Below, piece by piece: positions 43,148 to 53,321 of a stretch of 64,000 nt of DNA. The stretch spans positions 1 through 64,000 of the forward strand of contig NZ_JYKS01000005.1 of NCBI RefSeq assembly GCF_000935045.1. The letters run 5' to 3'. The DNA is from Pseudomonas sp. 10-1B. GTDB taxonomy: Bacteria; Pseudomonadota; Gammaproteobacteria; Pseudomonadales; Pseudomonadaceae. Each line of letters begins with the position of its first letter. Positions within the stretch are counted from its first letter, which is position 1. Under the pieces are notes generated by a model that was not told where the DNA came from, did not search any database, and worked only from the letters and a program-made list of their open reading frames with translations. A program made the translations under genes and the position numbers.

Positions 43148-44656
43148 ATGGCGCAGAACGAATCGGTTGATGTGGTACTGGTAGGCGCGGGCATCATGAG
43201 TGCCACCCTGGCCGTACTGCTCAAGGAGCTCGACCCGGCCCTGAAGCTCGAGGTCGTCGAGGCGATGGACTCCGGAGCCGCGGAAAGCTCCAACCCCTGG
43301 AACAACGCAGGTACCGGCCACGCCGGTCTGTGCGAGCTTAACTACACACCCCAGGCCGCCGATGGCAGCATCGACATCAAGAAGGCCGTGCACATCAACA
43401 CCCAGTTCGAGGTTTCGCGCCAGTTCTGGGCCTACCTGAGCAAGAAGGCCAACTTCGGCTCGGCGCGCGCCTTCATCAACCCTGTCCCGCACCTGAGCTA
43501 CGTCGAGGGTGACAAGGGTGTTTCCTTCCTCAAGAAGCGCTTCGAGCTGCTCAAGCAGCACCATGCCTTCGCCGAGATGGAATACACCGAAGACAAGGCC
43601 GTGATGAACGACTGGATGCCGCTGATGATGCCTGGCCGCCCGGCCGACCAGCACATCGCCGCCACCCGCGTGGCCAAAGGCACCGACGTCAACTTTGGCG
43701 CCTTGACCAACAAGCTGCTCAAGGTGCTGGGCGACTCGCCGGACGCGCAGGTCAAGTACAGCAAGAAGGTCGTCGGCCTGCGCCGTAACGGCAGCGGCTG
43801 GACCGTGAGCATCAAGGACGTCAACAGCGGCGGCAGCCGTGAAGTGGACGCCCGCTTCGTCTTCCTCGGCGCCGGTGGCGCGGCCCTGCCGCTGCTGCAG
43901 TTGTCCGGCATCCCGGAAAGCAAAGGCTTCGGCGGCTTCCCGGTCAGCGGCCAGTGGCTGCGTTGCGACAACCCGGAAATCGTCAAGCAGCACCAGGCCA
44001 AGGTGTACAGCCAGGCCGCTGTCGGCGCCCCGCCGATGTCGGTACCGCACCTGGACACCCGCGTGGTGGACGGCAAGACTTCGCTGCTGTTCGGCCCATA
44101 TGCCGGCTTCACTACCAAGTTCCTCAAGCACGGTTCGCTGATGGACCTGCCGCTGTCGGTGCGCATGGGCAACATCGGCCCGATGCTGGCCGTGGCCCGC
44201 GACAACATGGACCTGACCAAGTACCTGGTCAGCGAAGTGATGCAGTCGATGGAGCAGCGCCTGGAAGCTCTGCGTCGCTTCTACCCGCAGGCCAAGGCCG
44301 AGGACTGGCGCCTGGAAGTGGCTGGTCAGCGCGTGCAGATCATCAAGAAAGACCCGAAGAAAGGCGGCGTGCTGCAGTTCGGTACCGAGCTGGTCTCGGC
44401 CCAGGACGGCAGCCTGGCTGCCCTGCTCGGTGCATCGCCGGGTGCTTCGGTGACCGTGTCGATCATGCTGGAGCTGATCGAGCGCTGCTTCCCTGAGCAG
44501 GCCAAGGGTGCCTGGGCTGCCAAGCTCAAGGAAATCTTCCCGGCGCGTGAGAAGACCCTGGCGACCGATGCCGCCCTTTACCACAAGATCAGTGCCGACA
44601 ACGACGTGGCGCTGGAACTGGTGGAAAGCAGCCCGGCGGCCAAGCATTACGCCTGA
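43148..44656 (+). CDS. mqo: Malate:quinone oxidoreductase
   Basis: A 502-residue FAD-dependent peripheral membrane enzyme that oxidises malate and passes electrons to ubiquinone. It replaces or supplements NAD-malate dehydrogenase in pseudomonads. Seen: FAD motif [54 protein letters not shown] and the C-terminal [12 protein letters not shown]. It is followed by a strong terminator. In P. aeruginosa the same neighbourhood (mqoB, then small genes, hpt, upp, uraA) is conserved. Confidence 0.96.
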   Translation: MAQNESVDVVLVGAGIMSATLAVLLKELDPALKLEVVEAMDSGAAESSNPWNNAGTGHAGLCELNYTPQAADGSIDIKKAVHINTQFEVSRQFWAYLSKKANFGSARAFINPVPHLSYVEGDKGVSFLKKRFELLKQHHAFAEMEYTEDKAVMNDWMPLMMPGRPADQHIAATRVAKGTDVNFGALTNKLLKVLGDSPDAQVKYSKKVVGLRRNGSGWTVSIKDVNSGGSREVDARFVFLGAGGAALPLLQLSGIPESKGFGGFPVSGQWLRCDNPEIVKQHQAKVYSQAAVGAPPMSVPHLDTRVVDGKTSLLFGPYAGFTTKFLKHGSLMDLPLSVRMGNIGPMLAVARDNMDLTKYLVSEVMQSMEQRLEALRRFYPQAKAEDWRLEVAGQRVQIIKKDPKKGGVLQFGTELVSAQDGSLAALLGASPGASVTVSIMLELIERCFPEQAKGAWAAKLKEIFPAREKTLATDAALYHKISADNDVALELVESSPAAKHYA

Positions 44657-44669
44657 GCCGGCCAGTAAC

Positions 44670-44697
44670 GAAAAAACGCCTCTCGGGGCGTTTTTTT
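44670..44697 (+). terminator. Intrinsic terminator of mqo
   Basis: AAAAAACGCC-TCTC-GGGGCGTTTTTTT: a stem of 6-7 bp followed by seven T residues, 14 bp after the stop. Confidence 0.92.
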
Positions 44698-44717
44698 GTG
44701 CCTGGATCTTCATCAAC

Positions 44718-44826
44718 CTGCCCCGGCCTCTTCGCGGGCATGCCCGCTCCCACAGGTTCAGCGCTGCCCTCAGGCTCGATGCTATCTCTGTGGGAGCGGG
44801 CGTGCCCGCGAAAGGGCCGGGACAGG
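44718..44826. repeat. REPIN
   Basis: An inward-facing pair of GCGGGC-class REP units (CTTCGCGGGCATGCCCGCTC and partner), between the convergent mqo and PA4642-like genes. Confidence 0.9.
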
Positions 44827-44834
44827 TTTACAAA

Positions 44835-45125
44835 TCAACCACGGGCGTTATCGATGATCTCGATGTACTCCGGCGCATTGCGCTGGTCGGCAATCTGCTC
44901 GACGAAGGTCTTGCCGTGCTCGTCCTTGCCGTCCAGGTCCAGGCCAGCCTCGACGAAGAAGCCGACAAAACGCTCGAAGTCATCGACACGCAGGCCACGG
45001 TAGGCCTTGACCAGCTTGTGCAGCGACGGCGAGGTCACGCCATCGGCTGGCTCGAACTGGAGGAACGACTTGATGTAGTCGTCGCTGATTTCGTCGCCGA
45101 TTACCTGTTTCTTGTCTTTACGCAT
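44835..45125 (-). CDS. PA4642-family small protein
   Basis: A 96-residue soluble acidic protein (MRKDKKQVIGDEISDDYIKS) conserved at this position downstream of mqoB in pseudomonads. The body looks like a small helical bundle (SPSLHKLVKAYRGLRVDDFE, RFVGFFVEAGLDLDGKDEHG). The ATG at 45125 has GGAG 6 bp upstream. A longer start at 45149/45146 lacks a good site. Function unknown. Confidence 0.82.
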   Translation of the reverse strand: MRKDKKQVIGDEISDDYIKSFLQFEPADGVTSPSLHKLVKAYRGLRVDDFERFVGFFVEAGLDLDGKDEHGKTFVEQIADQRNAPEYIEIIDNARG

Positions 45126-45193
45126 TGCCGACTCCAACTGGGCCATCACGGAATTTCGAAGGCCGGCAGTTTACCCCCCGCAGGCCGCGTGCC

Positions 45194-45664
45194 TCAACGC
45201 GTACGTACGGTACCGGTGTGCAGGTCGGCCCAGATATGGCCGTTGCCGTAAGTGAGGAACTGCACGTACAGCGTTTCGTTGCGCAGCAGGTCCATGATCA
45301 CCCGGTAGTCGCTGGCCGGGTAATTCAGGCTCAGGGTGCGGGTTTTCTCGTCATACACGGGCTTTTTCAGGCTCTTGCCAGCTTCACCGTCGAAGGTCAG
45401 CCGCACCTGGGCGATGGTCGCGCCCTTGCTCAGCGGCTTGCCCTTGAGGCGCACCTGCAACGACGAGGTGATCGGGATAGGCTGCTGGTCGGATTGGCGT
45501 TGAGCCCCAACCACCACCGAATAGTCGGTCACTTGCAGCAGTTGCTGACTGGTCGGCGCTTCCTGGCGCAAGGACTGGTCGTCAGGTGGCAGGAACTGGC
45601 TGTGCAGCGGTGCGGCGGCGAGTGGCAGGCTGACCACCAGCAGGAGAGGAAGAATCGCACGCAT
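45194..45664 (-). CDS. Exported hypothetical protein
   Basis: A 156-residue protein with a clear signal peptide (ILPLLLVVSLPLAAA). The mature part is beta-rich with no cysteines and no recognised domain. It sits 69 bp upstream of the PA4642-like gene on the same strand, matching the conserved small-gene order after mqo in relatives. Probably periplasmic. Function unknown. Confidence 0.75.
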   Translation of the reverse strand: MRAILPLLLVVSLPLAAAPLHSQFLPPDDQSLRQEAPTSQQLLQVTDYSVVVGAQRQSDQQPIPITSSLQVRLKGKPLSKGATIAQVRLTFDGEAGKSLKKPVYDEKTRTLSLNYPASDYRVIMDLLRNETLYVQFLTYGNGHIWADLHTGTVRTR

Positions 45665-45709
45665 GTAAGGCTCCTTGAATGAAGGAGCACTCTAGCATGC
45701 TGTATCCAG

Positions 45710-45805
45710 GCTGTACCGGCCCTATCGCCGGCAAGCCGGCCACCACAGGTACGGCGCTATCCCTGTGGGAGCCGGCTTGCCGGCGATAGGGCCGGTACAG
45801 GCAAC
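45710..45805. repeat. REPIN
   Basis: A GCCGGCAAGCCGGC-class inward pair with outer arms CTGTACCGGCCCTATCGCCG and complement. The first unit has a variant arm (CCGGCCACCACAGG instead of CCGGCTCCCACAGG). Confidence 0.88.
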
Positions 45806-45806
45806 A

Positions 45807-46280
45807 TCAAGCGAACTGCGCGCGCATCCAGGCCTGGTATTCGGCCACGCCCGCTTCACCCTCACGCGGCGCCCAGTGCGCATGTTCGCCCTCGCCCACC
45901 GGCCGGTACGGCCCGGCCTTGCACTCGAACAGGATGCTGTCCGGTTCCAGCACTACCAGCCCATGGTAGGTGCCTGGCGCCAGGTCCACACCCAGGCAGT
46001 CGCCGCCCGCCTGCAGCACCCGCTTGTCGGTCACCGCCCCCTGCTCATCGAAGATCAGCAGGCCCAGGCGGCCCTTGAGCACGATCAGGGCCTCGGCCTT
46101 GTCGTCGCTCAGATGGCGGTGTGGCGGGATATAGGTACTTGGCTGCAGCCCGACCGCCATGCGGTGGCAGGGCTCGTCCATCTCGTGGAAGTTATGGTGC
46201 TGCCGCCCACGCGGGTTGGCGGCAGCCTTTGCGGCCAGCCCGGCGAACAGCGATTGGTCGATGAACGCCGGCTGGCGCAT
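45807..46280 (-). CDS. WbuC-family cupin-fold metalloprotein
   Basis: A 157-residue cupin. Metal-binding motif 1 is visible in YIPPHRHLSDDKAEALIVLKG and motif 2 in GTYHGLVVLEPDSI. It matches the WbuC family, often linked to polysaccharide genes but here next to hpt. The start at MRQPAFIDQSLF lies just past the hpt stop on the same strand, so the two are probably co-transcribed. Substrate unknown. Confidence 0.85.
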   Translation of the reverse strand: MRQPAFIDQSLFAGLAAKAAANPRGRQHHNFHEMDEPCHRMAVGLQPSTYIPPHRHLSDDKAEALIVLKGRLGLLIFDEQGAVTDKRVLQAGGDCLGVDLAPGTYHGLVVLEPDSILFECKAGPYRPVGEGEHAHWAPREGEAGVAEYQAWMRAQFA

Positions 46281-46282
46281 GG

Positions 46283-46840
46283 TCACAGCCCCTTGACGGC
46301 GAAGATGCCGTTGGCGTTGCGCCAGTAGCCTTTGTAGTCCATGCCGTAACCGAAGATGTAGCGGTCGACGCATGGCAGGCCCACGTAGTTGGCCTTGAGG
46401 TCCGGGCTGGCCTTGCGGTCGTGATCCTTGTCGATCAGTACGGCGGTGTGCACCGAGCGCGCACCGGCATGCTTGCAGAACTCGATGATGGCGCTGAGGG
46501 TGTGGCCTTCGTCGAGGATGTCGTCGACGATCAGCACGTCACGGTCGATGAACGACACTTCCGGCTTGGCCTTCCAGAACAGCTCGCCGCCGCTGGTCTG
46601 GTTGCGGTAGCGGGTGGCATGCAGGTACGAGGCTTCCAGCGGGAACTGCAGGTGGGTCAGCAGCTTGCCAGAGAAGATCAGGCCGCCGTTCATCACGCAG
46701 AACACCACCGGGTTCTTGTCGTGCAGGTCCTTGCAGATCTGCTCGCCGACCTTGGCGATGGCCGCTTCGACTTCGGCTTCGTTGTACAGGCAGTCAGCTT
46801 CACGCATGACTTGACGGATATGCTCGAGATCGGCGGACAT
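46283..46840 (-). CDS. hpt: Hypoxanthine-guanine phosphoribosyltransferase
   Basis: A 185-residue purine salvage enzyme that transfers PRPP ribose phosphate to hypoxanthine or guanine. The PRPP motif VLIVDDILDEGHTL and purine-binding VGLPCVDRYIFGYGMDYKGY are present. The start MSADLEHIRQVM (46840) has GGAGAGC upstream. It is divergent from upp, the 163-bp gap between them holding both promoters. This pairs purine with pyrimidine salvage. Confidence 0.93.
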   Translation of the reverse strand: MSADLEHIRQVMREADCLYNEAEVEAAIAKVGEQICKDLHDKNPVVFCVMNGGLIFSGKLLTHLQFPLEASYLHATRYRNQTSGGELFWKAKPEVSFIDRDVLIVDDILDEGHTLSAIIEFCKHAGARSVHTAVLIDKDHDRKASPDLKANYVGLPCVDRYIFGYGMDYKGYWRNANGIFAVKGL

Positions 46841-47003
46841 GGCGCTCTCCGGGGGGTGCATTTTGGAAAAGCGGGCAAAGGTACGCATCCGCTCGTCACA
46901 GATCAAGCATTTATGGACTAACGTCCAGAATGACCAGACGACAGCACAGGCTGAATAGATTAATCTAGCGCGGTTTTTTTGCCCGCCTTTCGGAGCCCCC
47001 CCT

Positions 47004-47642
47004 ATGCCCACTCGTGAGATCCGCCACCCGCTGATCCGCCACAAGCTCGGCCTGATGCGCCGTGCCGATATCAGCACCAAGAATTTTCGCGAACTCGCCC
47101 AGGAAGTCGGCGCCCTTCTGACGTATGAAGCCACCCAGGACCTGCCGCTCGAAACCTACGAAATCGATGGCTGGTGCGGCAAGGTCTCGGTGGAAAAAAT
47201 CGCCGGCAAGAAGATCACTGTAGTACCGATCCTGCGCGCCGGCATCGGCATGCTCGACGGCGTGCTCAGCCTGATCCCTGGCGCCAAGGTCAGCGCCGTC
47301 GGCGTTGCCCGCAACGAGGAAACCCTCGAAGCCCACACCTACCTGGAAAAGCTCGCGCCGGATATCAACCAGCGTCTGGCCCTGATCATCGACCCGATGC
47401 TGGCCACCGGCGGCTCGATGGTCGCCACCATCGACCTACTGAAAAAGGCCGGCTGCAAGGAAATCCGCGCCATGGTCCTGGTCGCCGCACCAGAAGGCAT
47501 CGAAGTGGTGGAAAAAGCCCACCCGGACGTGCAGATCTACACGGCCTCGATCGACCAGCGCCTCAATGAACACGGCTATATCGTGCCGGGCCTGGGCGAT
47601 GCCGGTGACAAGATCTTCGGCACCAAGCAAAAGGACGCCTGA
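47004..47642 (+). CDS. upp: Uracil phosphoribosyltransferase
   Basis: A 212-residue enzyme making UMP from uracil and PRPP. Family motifs: [26 protein letters not shown] (PRPP loop), and the uracil-binding C-terminal [16 protein letters not shown]. Start at ATG 47004 after CGGAG. The permease gene uraA begins 2 bp after its stop, giving a transport-plus-conversion operon. Confidence 0.97.
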   Translation: MPTREIRHPLIRHKLGLMRRADISTKNFRELAQEVGALLTYEATQDLPLETYEIDGWCGKVSVEKIAGKKITVVPILRAGIGMLDGVLSLIPGAKVSAVGVARNEETLEAHTYLEKLAPDINQRLALIIDPMLATGGSMVATIDLLKKAGCKEIRAMVLVAAPEGIEVVEKAHPDVQIYTASIDQRLNEHGYIVPGLGDAGDKIFGTKQKDA

Positions 47643-47644
47643 CC

Positions 47645-48919
47645 ATGCAGGACGGCTTCAACGACCCGCTCTGGCGCCAGGTCGTTTCGGGCGCGCAGAT
47701 GCTCTTCGTGGCATTCGGCGCGCTGGTGCTGATGCCACTGATCACCGGCCTCGACCCGAACGTCGCGCTGTTCACCGCCGGTATCGGCACCCTGCTGTTC
47801 CAGCTGGTCACCGGCCGCCAGGTACCGGTGTTCCTGGCCTCGAGCTTTGCCTTCATCACCCCGATCATCCTCGCCAAGGGCCAGTTCGGCCTGGCCGAGA
47901 CCATGGGTGGCGTGATGGCCGCAGGCTTCGTGTACACCTTCATGGGCCTGATGGTGAAAATCAAAGGCACCGGGTTCATCGACCGCATGCTGCCGCCGGT
48001 GGTGATCGGCCCGGTGATCATCTCCATCGGCCTGGCCATGGCGCCGATCGCCGCCAACATGGCGATGGGCAAGGCCGGTGACGGCAGCGTGCTGCTGCCG
48101 TACAAGACCGCCATGCTGATCTCCATGCCGGCCCTGCTGACCACACTGATCGTCGCCGTGTTCGGCAAGGGCATCTTCCGCCTGGTGCCGATCATTGCCG
48201 GTGTACTGGTGGGCTTTGCCCTGTCGTTCGCCTTTGGCGTGGTCGACACCGCCAAGATCGCCGCCGCGCCGTGGCTGGAACTGCCCAACTTCACCGCGCC
48301 AGCGTTCAACTGGCAAGCCATCCTGTTCATCGTCCCGGTGGCCCTGGCGCCGGCGATCGAGCACATCGGCGGGGTGATCGCGGTCGGTAGCGTGACTGGC
48401 CGTGACTACCTGAAAAAGCCCGGCCTGCACCGCACCTTGCTGGGTGACGGCCTGGCCACCACAGCAGCCGGCCTGTTCGGCGGCCCGCCCAACACCACCT
48501 ACGCCGAAGTGACCGGCGCGGTGATGCTGACCAAGAACTACAACCCGAAGATCATGACCTGGGCGGCGGTCTTCGCCATTACCCTGGCCTTCATCGGCAA
48601 GTTCGGCGCGCTGCTGCAGAGCATTCCAGTACCGGTGATGGGCGGCATCCTCTGCCTGCTGTTCGGCTCGATCGCGGCGGTAGGCATGAACACCATGATC
48701 CGCCACAAGATCGACCTGGCCGAAGCGCGCAACCTGGTGATCGTTTCGGTAACCCTGGTGTTCGGTATTGGCGGCGTGCTGATCGGTAGCGGAGATGGCC
48801 CGGATGACTGGGGCCTGAAAGGCATCGCCCTGTGCGCCATCGTGGCGATTGCCCTGAACCTGATCTTGCCGGGCAATGATGGCTGGAAGCACAAGAAGCT
48901 GGATGATCAGTTGCCTTGA
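47645..48919 (+). CDS. uraA: Uracil permease (NCS2 family)
   Basis: A 424-residue inner-membrane transporter of the nucleobase-ascorbate family with about 14 hydrophobic segments. NCS2 motifs visible: FVPVALAPAIEHIGGVIAVG-type core (VALAPAIEHIGGVIAVGSVT, with the substrate-binding Glu), GLFGGPPNTTYAE, and the final NLILPG. Cotranscribed with upp, so uracil specificity is well supported. Confidence 0.94.
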   Translation: MQDGFNDPLWRQVVSGAQMLFVAFGALVLMPLITGLDPNVALFTAGIGTLLFQLVTGRQVPVFLASSFAFITPIILAKGQFGLAETMGGVMAAGFVYTFMGLMVKIKGTGFIDRMLPPVVIGPVIISIGLAMAPIAANMAMGKAGDGSVLLPYKTAMLISMPALLTTLIVAVFGKGIFRLVPIIAGVLVGFALSFAFGVVDTAKIAAAPWLELPNFTAPAFNWQAILFIVPVALAPAIEHIGGVIAVGSVTGRDYLKKPGLHRTLLGDGLATTAAGLFGGPPNTTYAEVTGAVMLTKNYNPKIMTWAAVFAITLAFIGKFGALLQSIPVPVMGGILCLLFGSIAAVGMNTMIRHKIDLAEARNLVIVSVTLVFGIGGVLIGSGDGPDDWGLKGIALCAIVAIALNLILPGNDGWKHKKLDDQLP

Positions 48920-48937
48920 TCCGGCGTCAACCTGATC

Positions 48938-49139
48938 TGGCCCTATCGCCGGCAAGCCAGCTCCCACAGGTTCCCCACAGATTTCAAGAACTGTGAGCAC
49001 CTTGTGGGAGCAACTGTCTTATATTGCCTGGACTGGCCTCATCGCCGGCAAGCCAGCTCCCACAGGTACTGCACAGGGCTTGAGGCCTATGCGGTCGAGG
49101 TGGGAGCTGGCTTGCCGGCGATAGGGCCGGTACAGGCAA
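48938..49139. repeat. Composite REP cluster
   Basis: A REPIN of the CCAGCTCCCACAGG class joined to the 40-bp linker copy (49004-49043) and another REP pair ending GATAGGGCCGGTACAGGCAAC. The arrangement parallels 37003-37219 and, in inverted form, 38135-38296. Confidence 0.88.
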
Positions 49140-49147
49140 CCTGAAAA

Positions 49148-50161
49148 TCAGGCCTTCTCGCACATGTCAGCCAACACCCTCACCCACTCCGGGTGATCAT
49201 TCAGGCACGGCACCAATACCAGTTCTCGCCCGCCGGCCTCGACAAACTGCTCGCTGCCGCGCATGCCGATCTCTTCCAGCGTCTCGATGCAGTCGGCCAC
49301 GAACGCCGGGCACATCACCAACAGCTTCTTCACCCCCGCCTTGGCCAGCTCATCCAGCCGCGCTTCGGTATAGGGCTCGATCCATTTGGCCCGCCCCAGT
49401 CGCGACTGGAACGACACCGACCACTTGCCATCGGGTATGCCCATTTTCTGCGCAAAGGCCTTGGCCGTGGCCAGGCACTGCCCGCGGTAGCACACTGCGC
49501 GCATTTCGGCGCTGGCGCCCTTGCAGCAGTCGGCGGCCTGGAAGTCATGCTTGCCGGTTGGGTCCAGCTTCTTCAGGTGCCGCTCCGGCAACCCATGGAA
49601 GCTCAACAGCAGGTGGTCGTAATCCTGCTCCAGGTAGGGTTTGGCACTGGCGACCAGTGCCTCGATGTAGTCCGGGTGCTCATAGAACGGCTGCAGCACG
49701 CGCAGCTGCAACGGCAACTGGCGTTCGCTGAGCGTCTGCCTGGCCAGTTCCACAACGGTGGTCACCGTACTGTCGGCGAACTGTGGATAAAGTGGCGCCA
49801 GGGTCACCTTGCGCACGCCTTGGGCTGCCAGGCGCTCCAGCACCTCGGGCAAGGCCGGCTGGCCATAGCGCATGGCAATTTCCACCGGGCCATGGGGCCA
49901 GTGCTCGACCATCGCCGCCTGCAGGCGGCGGGTCAGGACCACCAGCGGCGAGCCCTCGTCCCACCAGATCGAGGCATAGGCATGCGCCGACTGCTCCGGG
50001 CGCTTGACCAGGATCAGCGACACCAGCAGGCGCCGCACCGGCCACGGCAGGTCGATCACGTACGGGTCCATGAGGAACTGGTTGAGGTAGCGGCGCACAT
50101 CGGCCACCGAGGTGGAGGCCGGGGAACCCAGGTTGACCAGCAGCAGGGCGTGATCGGTCAT
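49148..50161 (-). CDS. hemH: Ferrochelatase
   Basis: A 337-residue enzyme inserting Fe2+ into protoporphyrin IX, the last step of haem synthesis. Seen: the N-terminal LLLVNLGSP, the active-site [11 protein letters not shown] (metal-binding His), [25 protein letters not shown] and [17 protein letters not shown]. The start at [12 protein letters not shown] (50161) is set by homology. The open frame continues upstream into the next gene without similarity. hemH starts 14 bp after the epimerase stop, so they form an operon. Confidence 0.95.
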   Translation of the reverse strand: MTDHALLLVNLGSPASTSVADVRRYLNQFLMDPYVIDLPWPVRRLLVSLILVKRPEQSAHAYASIWWDEGSPLVVLTRRLQAAMVEHWPHGPVEIAMRYGQPALPEVLERLAAQGVRKVTLAPLYPQFADSTVTTVVELARQTLSERQLPLQLRVLQPFYEHPDYIEALVASAKPYLEQDYDHLLLSFHGLPERHLKKLDPTGKHDFQAADCCKGASAEMRAVCYRGQCLATAKAFAQKMGIPDGKWSVSFQSRLGRAKWIEPYTEARLDELAKAGVKKLLVMCPAFVADCIETLEEIGMRGSEQFVEAGGRELVLVPCLNDHPEWVRVLADMCEKA

Positions 50162-50174
50162 GCAGCGTCCTATG

Positions 50175-51080
50175 TCAGAGGCGACTGGACAGGTTGTCCA
50201 GGGCCGATTGCAAATCGTTGAAGCGGAAGGTGAAACCTGCCGCCAGCAAGCGTACAGGGCGCGCCCGCTGGCCACCGAGCAGCAAGGTCGACAACTCGCC
50301 CAGCCCGGCCTTGAGCAGCATGGCCGGTACCGGCAGCAGCGCCGGCCGGTGCAGAGTGCGGCCCAGGCGCCTGGCGAACTCGCGGTTGCGCACAGGCTCC
50401 GGGGCGCAGGCATTATAAGGACCGCTGGCATCCTTGTGCTGCAAGAGAAAATCAATCAGGGCGACCTGGTCGTCTATATGGACCCAAGACATCCACTGCC
50501 GCCCGTCGCCCAAAGGCCCGCCCAGCCCCAGTTTAAAGGGCAGGCGCAGGCGCGACAAAAAGCCGCCATCACTGGCCAGCACCAACCCGGTACGCACCAG
50601 CACCACGCGGATGCCCTGGGCCTGGGAACGCAGGGCGGTCTCTTCCCAGGCAATGCACAGCTGGCTGGCGAAATCTTCGCGTACCGGCGGCGAAGCCTCG
50701 GTCAGTTCGCGTTCGCCGCCGTCACCGTACCAGCCCACCGCAGAGCCGGAGATCAGCACTTCCGGGCGCTGTTCGCGGCTACCCAACCAGGCCAACAGCT
50801 GCTCGGTGAGGGTGATGCGGCTGGCCCATAGCAGGTTGCGCCGTGCTGCTGTCCAGGGCCGGTCGGCAATCGGTGCACCAGCCAGGTTGACCACTGCGTC
50901 GAGCTGATCGCTCGCCTCCAATTGCTCCAGGCGGGCGATGCCACGCACGCCTGTCCCACAGATTTTCGGCACCTGCTCCGGTCGTCGGCTCCACACCGTC
51001 AGCCGATGGCCCTGGCCGAGCCAGTACTGGCAAAGGTGCTTGCCAATCAACCCGGTGCCGCCGGTCAGCAATATATGCAT
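50175..51080 (-). CDS. TIGR01777-type NAD(P)-binding epimerase (YfcH-like)
   Basis: A 301-residue extended SDR. N-terminal cofactor motif [38 protein letters not shown] with the Tyr of the active site, and a C-terminal DUF1731 tail ([37 protein letters not shown]). Family members are linked to SulA-like/YfcH proteins with unknown substrates. It is first gene of the operon with hemH. Confidence 0.88.
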   Translation of the reverse strand: MHILLTGGTGLIGKHLCQYWLGQGHRLTVWSRRPEQVPKICGTGVRGIARLEQLEASDQLDAVVNLAGAPIADRPWTAARRNLLWASRITLTEQLLAWLGSREQRPEVLISGSAVGWYGDGGERELTEASPPVREDFASQLCIAWEETALRSQAQGIRVVLVRTGLVLASDGGFLSRLRLPFKLGLGGPLGDGRQWMSWVHIDDQVALIDFLLQHKDASGPYNACAPEPVRNREFARRLGRTLHRPALLPVPAMLLKAGLGELSTLLLGGQRARPVRLLAAGFTFRFNDLQSALDNLSSRL

Positions 51081-51188
51081 GGCTGTGTCCTCGCAGAATG
51101 CGGCGGTGGTCTATTTTTAACATCAAGGCACTTTTTTGACCCGACGCTCTCGGATAAACATAGGCTAACCTGCCCGCTACAGCGGAAT

Positions 51189-52254
<1,066 letters not shown>

Positions 52255-52259
52255 GCAAA

Positions 52260-52339
52260 GTTATACAAAAATATTAGTTTGCATAACTTTCTAGCTGTGC
52301 TGGAATGAACCTGTACAAGCCAAGAGCCGCGTACAGGTT
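52260..52339 (+). promoter_or_regulatory. Second operator region inside the light operon
   Basis: Two inverted repeats precede the DUF523 gene: GTTATACAAA/TTTGCATAAC (52260-52287, one mismatch) and AACCTGTAC/GTACAGGTT (52308-52316 and 52331-52339, perfect, 14-bp loop). They match the half-sites at 51189-51222. The second repeat ends just before the ribosome-binding site CCGGAGG, so repression here could act on transcription from an internal promoter. Confidence 0.6.
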
Positions 52340-52352
52340 TCCGGAGGCAGCC

Positions 52353-53321
52353 ATGCACGACCCTTCCGCCCACAGCAAGCCGCGTATTGCCATCAGTGCC
52401 TGCCTGACCGGGCACAGCGTGCGTTACAACGGCGGCCACAAGGCCTCCGACCTGTGTCGCGAGCAACTGCAAGCACATTTCGAATGGTTACCGGTGTGCC
52501 CGGAAGTGGCCATCGGCCTGGGCGTTCCGCGCGACCCGATCCGCCTGGTCGGCAACCCTGGGCACCCGGAAGTGGTCGCTACCCGCAACCCGAGCACGGA
52601 CCTGGCCGGCCCGTTGCGCAGCTACGGCGAGCAGATGGCCATCGAGCTTGACGACATTTGCGGCTACATCTTCATGCAGAAGTCACCCTCTTGCGGGCTG
52701 GAGCGGGTCAAGGTGTACCAGGACAATGGCCACCCGGCCTTCCACGGCGGGCGCGGCGTGTATGCCCATGCCTTCTGCGCACTACGCCCGGACCTGCCGG
52801 TGGAGGAAGAAGGCCGCCTGCACGACGCCGTGCTGCGTGAGAACTTCATCAGCCGCGTGTACGCCTACGCCGACTGGCAGCGCCTGCTGTCCGTGGGCTT
52901 GAGTCGTGGCGCCCTGGTGCGCTTCCACGCTCGCTACAAGTACCTGCTGATGGCCAGCAACCCCCAGGCCTACCGCATCCTGGGGCGCCTGCTCGGTAGC
53001 ATGAGCCGGGATGACGACCCGCAAAGTATCGGCCCGCGCTACTTCAGCCAGCTGATGCAGGCCCTGCGCCGCTGCGCCAGCCGCGGCACCCATTGCAACG
53101 TACTGCAGCACCTCAGTGGCTACCTCAAGGGCGCGTTGACGCATCAGGACAAAGCCGAACTGCAGACGATCATCGGCCAGTACCAGCAAGGCGTGGTGCC
53201 GCTGGTAGTACCGCTGACCCTGCTCAAGCACCATTTGCGCAAGCACCCCGACCCATACCTGCTGCAGCAAGCCTACCTGCAGCCGCACCCGGAAAGCCTG
53301 GGCCTGCGCAATGCCGTCTGA
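52353..53321 (+). CDS. DUF523/DUF1722 fusion protein (YbgA-type)
   Basis: A 322-residue protein. The N-terminal DUF523 (about 8-150) has Cys-rich ISACLTGHSVRYNGGHK, CPEVAIGLGVPRDPIRLV and KSPSCGLERVKVY. The C-terminal DUF1722 (about 185-305) has RFHARYKYLLMASNPQAYRI and a helical end. This fusion commonly accompanies phrB. The conserved cysteines suggest a metal or Fe-S site. Function is not established, but the genomic link is to light/DNA-repair operons. Overlaps the MerR gene start by 11 bp. Confidence 0.88.
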   Translation: MHDPSAHSKPRIAISACLTGHSVRYNGGHKASDLCREQLQAHFEWLPVCPEVAIGLGVPRDPIRLVGNPGHPEVVATRNPSTDLAGPLRSYGEQMAIELDDICGYIFMQKSPSCGLERVKVYQDNGHPAFHGGRGVYAHAFCALRPDLPVEEEGRLHDAVLRENFISRVYAYADWQRLLSVGLSRGALVRFHARYKYLLMASNPQAYRILGRLLGSMSRDDDPQSIGPRYFSQLMQALRRCASRGTHCNVLQHLSGYLKGALTHQDKAELQTIIGQYQQGVVPLVVPLTLLKHHLRKHPDPYLLQQAYLQPHPESLGLRNAV

